A stretch of 64,000 nucleotides of DNA, from NCBI RefSeq assembly GCF_963678635.1, contig NC_087068.1, positions 4,795,079 through 4,859,078 of the forward strand, in the 5' to 3' direction. Positions 11,293-22,243 of the stretch are shown here, in pieces. The translations under genes and the position numbers were made by a program. How positions within the stretch are numbered: position 1 is the first letter of the stretch; every line of letters starts with the position of its first letter. The notes below the pieces were generated by a model. It searched no databases. It was not told the origin of the DNA and was given only the letters and a program-made list of their open reading frames with translations. This DNA is from Symsagittifera roscoffensis (Eukaryota; Xenacoelomorpha; Acoela; Convolutidae).

Positions 11293-12513
11293 TTACTTTT
11301 GAAATTCTACTTTCTTTAATATTTTAGATTGGGGGATGAATATTTTGTAGTTTTTACGTGGTTGATTTCGGAGTCTTGTTGTTTTTCTATGTTCTGATTT
11401 GTCTATTTCTTCTTGGGGTATTATTTGTTCTGTCATTTTTCTATTTTTTCTTTGTTTTGGGGAGTCTTTATGGTCTAGATTTTTTGTAGTGTTTTTGGTG
11501 GCGGTTGGTTTTGTGCTTTGATTTTCGGTGGGGTTATCAATTTGTTCTGTGTTTTTCAGATGTGGTTCGTTTTGAATGATTTTTAATCCTGTGAAAGAAT
11601 ATAATTGAGTTAATTCGCGGAGTGCGTATTCTTTTGGGTAATAAGGTAATAGGTTGTTTCGATGCTGAACGATTTCTTTTTTGTTTGAGTCGGTAATTTT
11701 ATACGTGACATCAGTGGGTCTTGCAATTATTTGGTATGGTCCTTTTCGAAGGGGTTGTAATTTTTTAGAAATTCCTTTTTGAGTATTAAAATTAGGTATC
11801 AGAACAAATGTTCCAATTTTTAATTCGGAAGCTGGTGTAAAACGTGAATTGATTTGTTCATTAATGTTTTGTCTTTGTAATAACTTTTTTGTTATTTTTT
11901 GATAAATTTCATTGTGTTTTTTATCTCTATTTAGAATCCATTCGGTGTGTGTACCGGAGGCTAATTTAAGAATTTGTGGGTGATGAAAATGATCTTCATC
12001 GTGTGTATGTAATGGTAGGTTATAACAAATTGAATGTTTATTTGGTTGACAATAACCTTGTGCGTTTTTATGAGAATTTGCTGTAAACATTATTGGTTTG
12101 CGTGGCTTTTGGTTAAAAACCATTTCGTATGGTGACATTCCTAGAGTTGTCGTAATTTGTGAATTATATGCTAAGGGAAATAATTTTACGCATGCTGACC
12201 ATTCGGTATATTTTGTATCATTTCCGTTGATGATACATCTAAGATATTCTTGTAATGAACGGTTCATACCTTCGACTAAGCCGTTTGTCCAAGGTGCGTG
12301 AGATGTACGTGGTTTGTGTTTAATGTTGTATAAATGACATAGTGTGATTTTTTCATTATTTATGAATTCTGTACCATTGTCTGTGACTAAAATTTCTGGT
12401 AGTCCAAATTTTGCTATCCAGTGTTCATAAAGTGTTGTATACGCATAATAAGCGTTACAATGTGGTACTGGGTTAAGTGCTACATAGTGTATAAATGCGT
12501 CAACAATTACCAT
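11293..12513 (-). pseudogene. Integrase core and C-terminal part (element 1)
   Basis: The second and third catalytic residues of the DDE triad are visible: Asp in VTDNGTEF (about 12365-12390) and Glu in GLVEGMNRS (about 12265-12290). They are followed by a basic C-terminal domain and a low-complexity Lys/Thr/Asn-rich tail. No chromodomain is evident. A deletion of 158 bp relative to copy 2, at about 12521, removes the CxxC part of the zinc-binding domain and the first catalytic Asp. It also shifts the frame, so this integrase cannot work. Confidence 0.88.
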
Positions 12514-15500
12514 AATGTAGGAATTTTATCCAGATTGGTGCATTTGGGAAGTAAAAATTTTGTATAAAATTTGAATATGTTTTTTCTGATCCAGAATGTC
12601 CTTTAATATTCTGTGTATGTGAGATATTAAAAGCGATGAGAATCATACTTAAAGGAAGACAGGGGACTGTAGATTCGTTTAAGTTATACTCTAAAAGGTC
12701 TGTAATTTCATTAATTGCTGTGTTATTAAATTTGCGAAAATATCGGAGGAGTGTCTTGTTGCCTAGTATGGTTGAATCTGCTTTGGTAGGTTTAGTTTTA
12801 TATTTATGCCATGATTTTAGTTGTCGAATTATTGGATCAAGATTTTGGTATTGTTTTAGTGTTGAAATTGTAATTGTTTCTGTTGGAGGGAGACAAATGT
12901 TTTCAATTTCGAATTTAGATAAGGGTATTGTATCTAATGGGTCATGAAGGTCGAAAACTTGATTTATTGTGTATTTTGAATCGTTTGTTTGTGGTCCTGA
13001 TAAATTTATTTTATCAGTTAAATTTTCTTTTTCTATTAGTGGAAAATGGTCTTTTTTAGTTTGGTGTTGTTTTGTTCGTTTTTGTTGGGTGTTATTTTTT
13101 ATCCATTGAGAATATGGGATTGGTTTGAAAGTTGATGTTCCAAGGAAATCAACTTCATAATGATTATTTTGACAATCTAAATAAAGTGGGAAATGTTGTA
13201 AACTATTTATTTGTGATTGTTCAATATCAGTTTTTACTGCATATTTGCATTCTAATCGGGGTGATGTTTCGTTTTCTGCAAGGTAGAATTTTATGTTTTT
13301 GGGTATTTCAACTGTTGTTTTTCGTGTAAGTAATTCAGGTGGTGTATTTCGACTTAAGGTGTCTGGTAATGCAAGATTTCTTCCTGCGGTCCAAACTATA
13401 TGTAAGTTTGGAAATTTCATTAGAATTAGTTGAAATCTGTAAACGCGGTGGTTTGGGTTAGATTTCTGTGTGAAGAGAAAGATGATTGGTTTATGGTCTG
13501 TGAATAAAACTGTGGGATGTTTTGATCCAAGTATCAGAAATTCATATTCTGTCAGTGTATATATTATGGCTGTACATTCTCTCATTAGAGTTGAGAGTCG
13601 TAGCTCTGCCTGAGTGAATAATCGGGAATTTGCTGATATCAGATTCATTTTATTTGTACCATTATGTGATTGTAACAGTGCTGCGCCGATGCCAAAGTTC
13701 GAAGCATCGCACATTGCATAAAATGGTTGATCAGGGTCTGGAATTGTGTTTGAAATTTGTTCAGTTAAAAGTTTCTTTATTTCTTCGAATCGTGCTTGGT
13801 GTTCTGTATTCCATTCAAAATTATTTTGTTGTCTAAGGATGTTGTAAAATGGTCGTAGATATAATTGCATTTTATAAACATATTTACTTAAAAAGTTTAA
13901 CATTCCAAGGAATTCTTGGATTTTCTTTTTATTTGTTGGTGGTTGAAGTTTTTGAATAGCGTCAATGCGTGACTTCAATGGAGTGATTGTTTTTCTTTCT
14001 ATATTATGTCCTAAGAATTTAACTCTTGTTAAAAAGAAGTGTGATTTATCAGGGGCGGCCTTCAGATTTTCGTTCTGAAGTATTTGGTGATATTTTTCTA
14101 AAACATTGAACATTTCGTCTTTTGTTTGTGATTGCATAAAAACATCGTCTAGATAGGTGATTGCGTTTTTCTTGAGTATTAGTGGTCTGAAAATTTTGCT
14201 CATAAAAGCTGAAAATGCTGCTGGTCCTATGGATATTCCATAGAATAAGCGGTTAAATTCATATTGTTGGTTTCCGATAACAAATTGTGTTAAACGTCGT
14301 GATTGTTCATCTAGTGTCATTTGATTGTATGCACTATTCATATCGGCGGTTGTAAAGTATTTGCCGTTTATTTTTGTTAAAATTACTTGTATTGGTTCGA
14401 TGGGCCAATTACATTTTGATTCATCTATTAGTGAATTGAGGTATCTAGCATCGAGAACGATTTTTAATGATTCTCCTTTAGCTGGAATAATAACGGGGTT
14501 GATAAATGTGTTGCCTTTTGGTTGTTCTTCTTTATTAACTGGTGATATAATGTTGTATTGTTCTAAAATATCGAGTAATCTGTTTACTTTATCATGTAAG
14601 TGAATTGGTACTTTACTTGCTCTCTGTTTTTTGAAAACTGCGTCTGGTTTTAATGGGAGATGTAGTGATGAACTGATTTTGCCAACATCGAATTTTGATG
14701 TTGCATAGACTGATGAATATTTAATTAGCTGTTTGGCTAACTTTTCGAATTCGTCTTGTGTTATTTGTGAATGTTGGAAATTAAACATTGTTAAAAATTT
14801 CTGTTGGTCTTCTGTGTGGTTACTGATGTTTAATGTAGGTTTGAAATATGGAGTTTTTGTGAAATAATCCGTATTTCTGTTTTCGTGACTTATTATTTTA
14901 TTTATCGATAATTCTTCATTAAGAATTGTAGATTGGCAAATATCTAATAATTGGAGTATATTATTTACGCGATAGGCTTTTTCGTGTATTGGTGATATTG
15001 TAGCGTTGGTTTCACAATATCCTAAAAGTCCTAAAGGTAATGTTACTTGGTAAGGTGTGTTGTTATAGACATGTAAGGAAATAATATCTGAATTCGAATT
15101 TTTCAAATATTTTATTGAAGAGATTGTGATTTTGAAAAATTTATGAATAGGTTTGAATTCAAAATCTGACATATAAAATTTTTGTTTGTTTTGTTCCTTA
15201 TCATATTGGTGAACTTGTTTAATTGAAAAATTATAGATGTTTCCTGATATTGGTTTCAAGTGTTTTCTTTGTTGGTTAAATATCGGGTAGAATTTTGAAA
15301 AGAATGGTGGTTGTTTATTTATTCTTTGGAAAAATGTTAAGGATGTTTCTTTTGTTTTTGTATACTTATCTTTGATTAATATTTTACTATTTAGGATGTT
15401 AATTGTTGGTATATACTTTGAAATAAATGGTATTCCAATGATATTATATTTAATATCAGTGATATGGAATATTTGTTTAAATGGCTTATTTAGAATTTTG

Positions 15501-15790
15501 CTTTGCTCCATTGTTCTGGTGGGGAGGAGAAAAAATTGGATTTTTCCGTAGTTTATCAATGTTGATCCTTGTGCTGTTGCTAGTTTACTGGAGGTTTCAA
15601 GAGGCGTTAGCTTTGGGTATAAAGTTTTTATTTCATTCCATGTGGGAATGTTTATTATGTTTGATTCTGCTCCTGAATCAATTAAAAAATCAATTTCAAG
15701 GTCTGGTGGTTGAAATTCTTTGTTTCTTGGGCTTTCTAAAAGGAATGGTATTGTCCAAATTTTTTCTTTGGGTTGTTCTTTTTGTATATT
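12500..15790 (-). pseudogene. pol: Protease, reverse transcriptase, RNase H and start of integrase (element 1)
   Basis: An uninterrupted frame on the minus strand. The aspartic protease motif DSGAES is at about 15662-15680. RT shows LDARYLN, a DMNSAYNQ motif and the catalytic YLDD at 14144-14155. RNase H shows CDAS (13700-13712), REC, TDHKP (13491-13502) and LPDTLSR (13348-13365). The integrase N-terminus follows, with HSGSEKTY. RNase H follows RT directly and integrase is downstream, as in Ty3/Gypsy and retroviruses. In the parent element this region was in frame with gag. Here a CAA to TAA change at 15791-15793 lies just upstream, and the 3' end runs into the integrase deletion. RT itself is intact in this copy and broken in copy 2. 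Confidence 0.93.
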
Positions 15791-16905
15791 TTAATAGATG
15801 TGGTTTGTATTCAAGCATTTTGTTTTGACATTTTTATTAGGTTGATTTGTAGTGTTAATTGCATTCGTTTCTTGCGTTGTTGGTGTGGAATTTATGGGTG
15901 TAGTGTAATAATTTTGAAGAAATTCTGATTGATTTTCATATATGTGTGATGAGAAAGGTTGTTCATATATGACAGATTCATAGTCATTTTCGACTTTTAT
16001 CATATTGATAGAAAGAGTGTTTTCTGTGTCGCTTTCTGAATCTGATGATGTACAGTTTATTTGATTGAGTTGTAACGTATCAGTTACTGTGTCATCAATA
16101 CCTGGAGGGTCTGATGTTGTTTCTGGGTTAGACTGTACTTGATTGATTTGTCTTTGATGTTTAGGTGTACTACTTCTGTGACGATTATTAGAGTTATTAT
16201 AGTGATTATTATTCCGGTGTGGTGATTGGGAATAATTTCTATAACGATTATTATAACTTGAATGTCGGTTTTGTGAATTATTTCGCGATCTATTTTGATA
16301 ATTGTTGTTTGGTCTGTTATATAAGTTATTTCCTGATCGGTTATTTGGATAATATTGACTTCGATTGTTTGAATAACTTCTATTTCGATTATTGGAATAG
16401 TTTCTATTTCTATTGTATGATGAGTGTCGTGATTGATTGTTTTGATAGTATCTATTTCGTGATTGGGAATTAGATCTAGAAGCAAACTGTGTTGTGTTTG
16501 AATTAGATCTGGAGTAGTTATTTCTACTATTTGGTCTATTATATTGATTTTGTGGTGAAATTTGTGTGTTTCTTCGTTCTGGCTATCTTCCTCTATAACT
16601 TGAGTTATATGGGGATTGATTTCTCGTATAGCTTGTATTGTTCGGAAGTGGTTTTCCGGAACTATTGTTGCTATATAGATTTTTGTTTGGTAGATTTTGA
16701 TCTTTCTTCATATATTGATAAAATGACTTATTTGGTTCTTTGTATTTTTGAGGTTTATTTTGACTATCTTGCTGTTTTTGTCTACATTCGGAAATACTAT
16801 GTCCGTATCGTCGGCAATAATTACACCATTTTTTGAAAGATGGTTTGCCTTTAAAGTTTGGGTTCTTTTCATAAATATTGAGTATTTCAGTGATTTTTTC
16901 AACGA
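15791..16905 (-). pseudogene. gag: Nucleocapsid-like linker between gag and protease (element 1)
   Basis: This is the continuation of Gag after the 1-bp deletion, in the pol frame. It carries a CCHC zinc knuckle (CNYCRRYGHSISEC, about 16783-16826), which binds RNA in nucleocapsids. A long Arg/Asn/Ser/Tyr-rich repeat region follows (SRN, NNRS, YNNR units, about 16160-16520), then an acidic stretch leading to protease. It keeps a 31-codon segment (about 16636-16728) that copy 2 has lost. The frame ends at the nonsense codon at 15791. Confidence 0.8.
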
Positions 16906-19347
16906 ATCTGTGTCTGATTCCTGTATATTATTAATATTAGTGGAAGTTGTTTCAATTCTGTTAACGTATTGTAATTTCAGATTTTCCGTTTCTTCTAGTT
17001 TCATTGTGATTTCTGCTTGTTCTAATTTGTCTACTAGTTTTCGAAAATCTAAATCGGGTTCTCGAATTGAGGAAGGATGGGATGCTCTCTTTTTTATTGC
17101 TATTTTCCTTAATTGTGGTGTTAAGGTCATCATTAAGATTTCTGTCATCTTTGTATTTTTATAATCGTGTGTATTTGGTGAATATGCTTTTCGAACTAGT
17201 GTTTCGATTCTTACTGCTAATTGCTTAATGGTTTCGTTTGGTAATCTACGAATTTCATTACATAAAACTCTTTGTTGTTGTTTGTTTTTTTCGGAGTCAA
17301 ACATTTTTGAAAATTCCTGTGTAAACCTTTTCCAGTTCGATTTTATTTCTAGAGGTAGTACTGAAAACCATTTTTGGGCTGCGCCATCTAAGGTTGTTTG
17401 TATCAACGCTGTGCGTCGATGTATCCAGTTTTGATGTAGTGGCGTATTAATTGGTTCAGGTCCAATGTTTAAAATCAAATTTGCTGTTACTGCATTTAAA
17501 TAATCTTCTACAGAGTATTCAGGGTCTGTTCCTGTGAAAACCATTAAAGGTTTGTTTGATGTTATTGATGATCCACCCATAAGGTATGGGTTCATTGTCA
17601 TTTGTAATGATTCTGCTGCATTTGGCATTTGAGAAAAATTTGAAAGTTGGTTTCTTGTTATTTCATGTTGTTGGAGATAATATGGGAGTGGTATTTCATT
17701 TTGCATTTGTGTTGGTTGATACGAGTGTGTCATCATTGGATTTTGTTGTTGAATTGGTTGAAAAGAATGTGTATTAATTGGATTTTGTTGTTGAATTGGT
17801 TGTTGATGTTGTGCATCTATTGGTTGTGGAGAAAAATTCCTATGATTTGTACGTGTTTTCTGTATTCCTTGTCCACGATATTCTTGAGTATATGGTGCAA
17901 ATATGTCTGGTTGTAAAAAATCATCATCTGAGGATAAGTAATCCATTTGATAAAATGTTTGTTTTTTATTTTTATTTTGTTGAAAAAATGGGTAATTTTC
18001 ACTGTGATCCTGTGGAGGGTTTGTTTGGAAATTTATTGAATTATATTGGGCCATTGGGTTATCCCAGTTTCGAGATCTTGTATATTGGTTAAAATTTCTT
18101 CGTGGTTGGTAATTTGTTTTTGATGGATGTGTATAATTATAATTGTGGTCTGCAAAGTTATTTTTATTGAATGTTTTGCGTGATTTTGATGGTATCGTCA
18201 TGGGTCTGTATGTTTGGTAATCCATATGTGAATATTTTGGAGCAACCGAAGGTTTAACGGTTGATTGCAAGGTTACTTGTGTTTGTGATGGATTTGTATT
18301 TCTTGGTGTTGTCAAATTTGGGCGTATTGGTGAAATACTTTGTTGTGTAGTTGTTGTGTGTACAATTTCTTCATTTATGAAGTGTGATGGTGTCTGGATA
18401 TCTTGTTGAGTAAGATTCCTAGTTCCATTGAGGTTTTCGTTGTGTATGACTGTAGAGTTTAAACTATTATTTTGTGTATTGGGTAAAAATGTATTATAGT
18501 TTAATGGTGTTGCATCAATGGTTAAGGGTATTACTCTTACATAATCTCTTATGTAGGATATTGTACTTATTGCTTGACTTGAGATTGATTGTGGAAAGCT
18601 TATAAATGCGGGTTGAGACCATTCGGGGTCCCAAACATAATCTGATTGTTCTGTGATAGCGGTATCATCGTTCGAATTTTGGGGTCTAAAATTTTTTCTT
18701 GCTTGTGCAATTAAATCAATATTGTGTGTGAAATAATCTATTATGAACCATGCCAAAATTTTTTGTAGATCGTGTTTGGTATGTTGTGAAACGTCGTCTT
18801 TCGTGAAATTTTCTTTAATAATGTTTAAATAACTAGAGAGTAGTGTGATTTCATGTCGTACTCTTAAATGTTTAGATGTGTCTGTCGGTGAAACATTTGT
18901 TAATGGGATTTCGTTTTCTAATATTGAAATATAACTATATATTATTGCGAAAACTTCATTAGTGAAAATGGAGTTTGCTCTTTGTGAGTTATGGTATTGG
19001 ATGCTTTTTATATATTCTGAAAAAACTTTTGAAAATTCTAAATCAAGATCGTCTGTTTGAATTGTATATTTCCTATGATTATGGTTTGGTGAGGTGAATT
19101 CTATGGAGTAGATTCCATACTGTTGTGTTATGTTGCATATATCTTTTAGGTAGTGGTCTATGATTTGTCTTTTGATTTTTACATCTGGGAACTCTGTTTT
19201 ACATGGACTGATTCCGGGTTCAAATAAATTTAAGAGTAAATTTTTACAAAATATATGTTGTCCTCTATCAGTAGTTGCATCTACTATAAAAGGAAAGATT
19301 TCATCATCATCTGGAGTTTCGTCACCTGGGGTGTGCGTTGAGCTCAT
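16708..19347 (-). pseudogene. gag: Gag with a frameshift after the capsid domain (element 1)
   Basis: It begins MSSTHTPGDETPDDD at 19347. Residues 1-220 or so look folded and 250-600 are Gln/Asn/Pro-rich and disordered. Residues about 600-795 form a retrotransposon capsid domain, recognisable by GAAQKWFSVLP...W..F..EFSKMF and a later helical segment. The family-typical length for this domain is normal, but the 600-residue N-terminal extension is unusual. A 1-bp deletion near 16905 (residue about 814) shifts the frame, so the last 65 residues are spurious and the zinc knuckle is lost. The start overlaps the 155-aa ORF by 26 bases. Confidence 0.88.
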
Positions 19348-19789
19348 TTTTTCGTTCGATGACTGTTAATATGTAATTATTAATGTGTCGAATTGGTTGA
19401 TTCCAATTGTATAAATGTACTGGTTTGTGTTTATACTGCTTTTTTATTCTTCTTTTTCCTCTTTGTGATGAATTTGATGTTGTTTCTGAGTCAGAGAAAT
19501 ATAATTGATCGTGAATTGGGCAATTTTTATCTATTGATTCTTTTAGTTTGTAAAGTTCGTCTAAACTGTTGGTTTCGGATTCTGAAAATGCGTTTCGATT
19601 TTTTGAAAATCTTTTTCGTGTTATTTGTCTTTGTTTCGTTATTATTTTTCTCTTTAGTGTTTGTCGTTTTGTGCGAATGTATCCAACTGTTTGTGTATGA
19701 GGTGTGATTACAAGGTCGTATTTTTTGTTATCTATTTCACAATTGTGTAAAACGATTGTTTGTTTATTTCCTAGGTTTTTAAATGACAT
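19322..19789 (-). CDS. 155-aa basic protein ahead of gag (element 1)
   Basis: First sizeable ORF after the leader. The N-terminal half is very basic (KRQTLKRKIITKQRQITRKR). The middle is acidic and Ser-rich (SESETNSLDE, SDSETTSNSS), followed by another basic run (RGKRRIKKQYKHK). It overlaps the gag start by 26 bases in a +1 relation, which would suit leaky scanning or reinitiation. It is also intact in copy 2 (38490-38957), with only a couple of residue changes. It could be a nucleic-acid-binding accessory protein or a separate matrix-like protein. No known family was recognised. Confidence 0.7.
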   Translation of the reverse strand: MSFKNLGNKQTIVLHNCEIDNKKYDLVITPHTQTVGYIRTKRQTLKRKIITKQRQITRKRFSKNRNAFSESETNSLDELYKLKESIDKNCPIHDQLYFSDSETTSNSSQRGKRRIKKQYKHKPVHLYNWNQPIRHINNYILTVIERKNELNAHPR

Positions 19790-20305
19790 AAGGTTTAGGA
19801 TGACGGATGCAAAAGGGTATTAGGTGAATTCTAATTGCTTAAACTGTTAGTCCTTACGATTTTTTGGTTAGCTTAACCTGGGTCTATTTGTTCAGGGTTG
19901 GAGAGAAAAGTATATCTATTCTGAAGAATGATTTTTACTTTCTCGTGACTAGTATAAGTTAAGGTGTTAACTTACTTAATCTTACTTAGGGGTAGTGATT
20001 TTGTTCAAAGGTTGGAGAATAGTAAATCGATCCACAAGGTTCAGGTATAATTAGAACGCGAGTAGTTCGTTAGATACTATTTTAAACTTACTAAGTCTAA
20101 GATTTATCCTGGGTCTGGTAAGAGGGGGGGTCAAGTGAAGGATGAATAACCGAAGTTCTTCACTGTTTATCCTAATTTGAATGATTAGTTTTGTTTAAAA
20201 ATTTTTATTAGTCTTAGGTCTTTAGAAAGGGTTGGACAGTGAATCGACGTTTGAGGTCGTTAGACACTAATTAAGTGGGTGGGGGAGAACAAAGTTGTTC
20301 TGTTT

Positions 20306-20390
20306 GATCCAAGGATAAGCCTTGATGATCAAATTTGAAATTTAATTAAATAGAAAATGATTTAAGATCCAAGGATAAGCCTTGATGATC
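20306..20390 (-). repeat. Twin identical 25-nt stem-loops in the leader (element 1)
   Basis: The 25-mer beginning GATCCAAGG and ending GATGATC occurs at 20306-20330 and again at 20366-20390. Each can fold into a hairpin: GATC pairs with GATC, CAAGG pairs with CCTTG, with a 5-nt loop and a 2-nt bulge. Copy 2 has the same pair at 39474-39498 and 39534-39558. The position in the 5' leader suits a packaging, dimerisation or translation-control signal. Confidence 0.6.
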
Positions 20391-20719
20391 TGATTTTAAA
20401 ATTAAGTGAATTTAAGTTTTAATAAAATTTTAAATTTGTGTAAAGGAAAGATTTAGTGTTTTATGATATTAGTGGGTTTATGATTGCTTTTATGTTTTAG
20501 GTGATGAAGCTGGAACAACAGGATGATTTATGATTACTAACCATTTATTGTCATGCTACTAATTTTTATTTTTATTTTCCAATAAATATTTTTCAAACAT
20601 GTTTTATATATTACTGCAGAGTTTTAGGGAAACGATCTGAGATCTTTTTATCAATCGTTATTGTATTTTATTAATTTTGTTTAGCGCCTGAAATGATTTG
20701 GAAGATTAACTTCAAGGTT

Positions 20720-20953
20720 TTATGTTTGCAAATGGAAATCTAAATTCATTGCGAGTAGTATTCGAAATATAAAAGTTTGTTCTGGCTTTTGCCGAACTAT
20801 CATATAACTATATGGCAAGTTTCTACTTTGTCGTATGTCGTTTCTGGTTCGAAGTCTTCGTCCAATTCCGGGTAGCTCTGTTATGGTTCGGAATATTGGC
20901 TCTGATCTATTGAGTCGTAGAGACATTTCGATTAAATTATTGTCGTATAACAT
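20720..20953 (-). CDS. 77-codon leader ORF (element 1)
   Basis: First ATG-started frame of note after the PBS, encoding a basic polar peptide (MSLRLNRSEP, GIGRRLRTRND, RQSRNLPYSY) without cysteines or membrane spans. Compared with copy 2 (39886-40119) I count seven base differences, five of them synonymous, which is more silent change than expected for non-coding DNA. It may be a small protein or the first coding exon of a spliced mRNA, for example one feeding the ATG-less frame. Confidence 0.5.
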   Translation of the reverse strand: MLYDNNLIEMSLRLNRSEPIFRTITELPGIGRRLRTRNDIRQSRNLPYSYMIVRQKPEQTFIFRILLAMNLDFHLQT

Positions 20954-21020
20954 TTTGGAAATGTTTTTGTCTAATTTCTAATCTATTTTGGTTAATTCTA
21001 ATCTATTAAGGTCTTGTTCG

Positions 21021-21038
21021 AGACTTATGGTCGCACCA
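21021..21038 (-). promoter_or_regulatory. Primer-binding site of element 1
   Basis: Two bases inside the 5' LTR the minus strand reads TGGTGCGACCATAAGTCT, the form expected for pairing with a tRNA 3' end finishing in CCA. The identical site is present in copy 2. I could not assign the tRNA with confidence. Confidence 0.75.
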
Positions 21039-21040
21039 GA

Positions 21041-21450
21041 TGAGTTAGGACTGGAGTGTATAACTCATAGAGTAATTTCGGATAGGGTACACCGTCTGCT
21101 CGTCACGCTATCTTATTTTCGGCCGGATAGATTCGTGCAACTTCTTAGTCTAATACCGATCCTAATCTTACTCTTATACTATCTAGTCTCAGGTTGTTTA
21201 TCTAGTCTCTGCTAGGCTCAATAGATCTAGGGTATACTGGTTTATTGCGGCTGCTGAAGTACTCGGGAGAGTGCAACTAATTTCTAAGTTAAATTCAAAT
21301 CTCTCTGGTGCTGAAATTACAAGTAACTTCAGCACTTACAAATAAGTGGGTTGTTAGTTTGATGGATCATGATTGGTTAATATTAAATACTTTACATTGG
21401 TAAAATATCTAATTTATCCAATCATAAAATGTAGTTTAGATCAGGTTCCA
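21041..21450 (-). repeat. 5' LTR of element 1
   Basis: 410 bp, one difference by eye from 2705-3114. It carries the same AATAAA (21241-21246, minus strand) and hairpin (21308-21335). On the minus strand it is followed after two bases by the PBS. Transcription of the element should start within it, though no unambiguous TATA box was identified. Confidence 0.95.
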
Positions 21451-21454
21451 CATG
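21451..21454. repeat. Target-site duplication CATG (right side of element 1)
   Basis: Matches 2701-2704 and abuts the LTR end. Confidence 0.85.
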
Positions 21455-21829
21455 GTCGCAATGAGTAGTTAATAGCGCGTTTCTTTTATATAAATCACAT
21501 TGTGGACTTAGTTTTTTATCTTCAACTTGGTATCAAAAAAGTTTATAAACTGAAAGTTTGTTAAAAACTTTGTGCCCTTTTTTGTTTACTCCTTAGTGTT
21601 TTAATTTTGTTAAAAGGACGCTAAAGTGACGATGTCATTGATGTTGAACTTGACCTGTAGTATGATAGTCTCCGACATTATGTCTTTCTTGAAATATTAG
21701 TTACCTTAAACATAGAAGATTTCCATTAAAAAAACGAAGAGAAAGATTTTCGATTAACAAACTCCAACAGAAGCAAAATCGAAAGTAATTGGAATGTGGA
21801 GAGATCATTTTATTGAAATCATTTAAAGC
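21455..21829. other. Host DNA between the two large elements
   Basis: About 375 bp of AT-rich unique sequence with no gene seen. It separates two independent insertions in the same orientation. Confidence 0.7.
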
Positions 21830-21833
21830 ATAA
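21830..21833. repeat. Target-site duplication ATAA (left side of element 2)
   Basis: ATAA abuts the LTR here and at 40615-40618. It differs from the CATG of element 1, so the two insertions were separate events. Confidence 0.85.
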
Positions 21834-22243
21834 TGAGTTAGGACTGGAGTGTATAACTCATAGAGTAATTTCGGATAGGGTACACCGTCTGCTCGTCACG
21901 CTATCTTATTTTCGGCCGGATAGATTCGTGCAACTTCTTAGTCTAATACCGATCCTAATCTTACTCTTATACTATCTAGTCTCAGGTTGTTTAACTAGTC
22001 TCTGCTAGGCTCAATAGATCTAGGGTATACTGGTTTATTGCGGCTGCTGAAGTACTCGGGAGAGTGCAACTAATTTCTAAGTTAAATTCAAATCTCTCTG
22101 GTGCTGAAATTACAAGTAACTTCAGCACTTACAATTAACTGGGTTGTTAGTTAGATGGATCGTGATTGGTTAATATTAAATACTTTACATTGGTAAAACA
22201 TTTAATTTATCCAATCATAAAATGTAGTTTAGATCAGGTTCCA
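21834..22243 (-). repeat. 3' LTR of element 2
   Basis: 410 bp. It shares with 40205-40614 several bases that differ from the element 1 LTRs (for example TTAGATGG and GGTAAAACATTT), so the pair belongs together. The hairpin is at 22101-22128. Confidence 0.95.

Larger units (their letters stand above)
19790..21020 (-). promoter_or_regulatory. 5' leader of element 1
   Basis: 1.23 kb between the PBS and the 155-aa ORF. It contains the 77-codon ORF and the twin hairpins described separately. The rest is AT-rich and without long frames. By analogy with retroviruses, packaging and splice-donor signals should lie here, but I cannot point to them with certainty. Confidence 0.55.
2705..21450 (-). mobile_element. 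Giant env-bearing LTR retroelement, copy 1 (18.7 kb)
   Basis: A complete element on the minus strand: 410-bp LTRs at both ends (TG...CA), a 4-bp TSD CATG, a PBS beside the 5' LTR, gag-pro-RT-RNaseH-integrase, then five further open frames including an envelope-like glycoprotein. The order RT-RNaseH-integrase is the Ty3/Gypsy/retrovirus order. At 18,746 bp it is two to three times the usual size of such elements. The copy is dead. It has a 1-bp deletion near 16905, nonsense codons at 15791, 8821 and 5543, a 158-bp deletion inside integrase near 12521, and a 1-bp insertion in the first membrane ORF. Its LTRs differ at one site seen by eye (about 2873 versus 21211), so the insertion is recent. 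Confidence 0.93.

Noticed and set aside
16084..16485. Ile/Thr-rich 133-codon minus-strand frame
   Set aside because: It is the shifted reading of the Arg/Asn/Ser repeat region of Gag, whose true frame is the one joined to pol.
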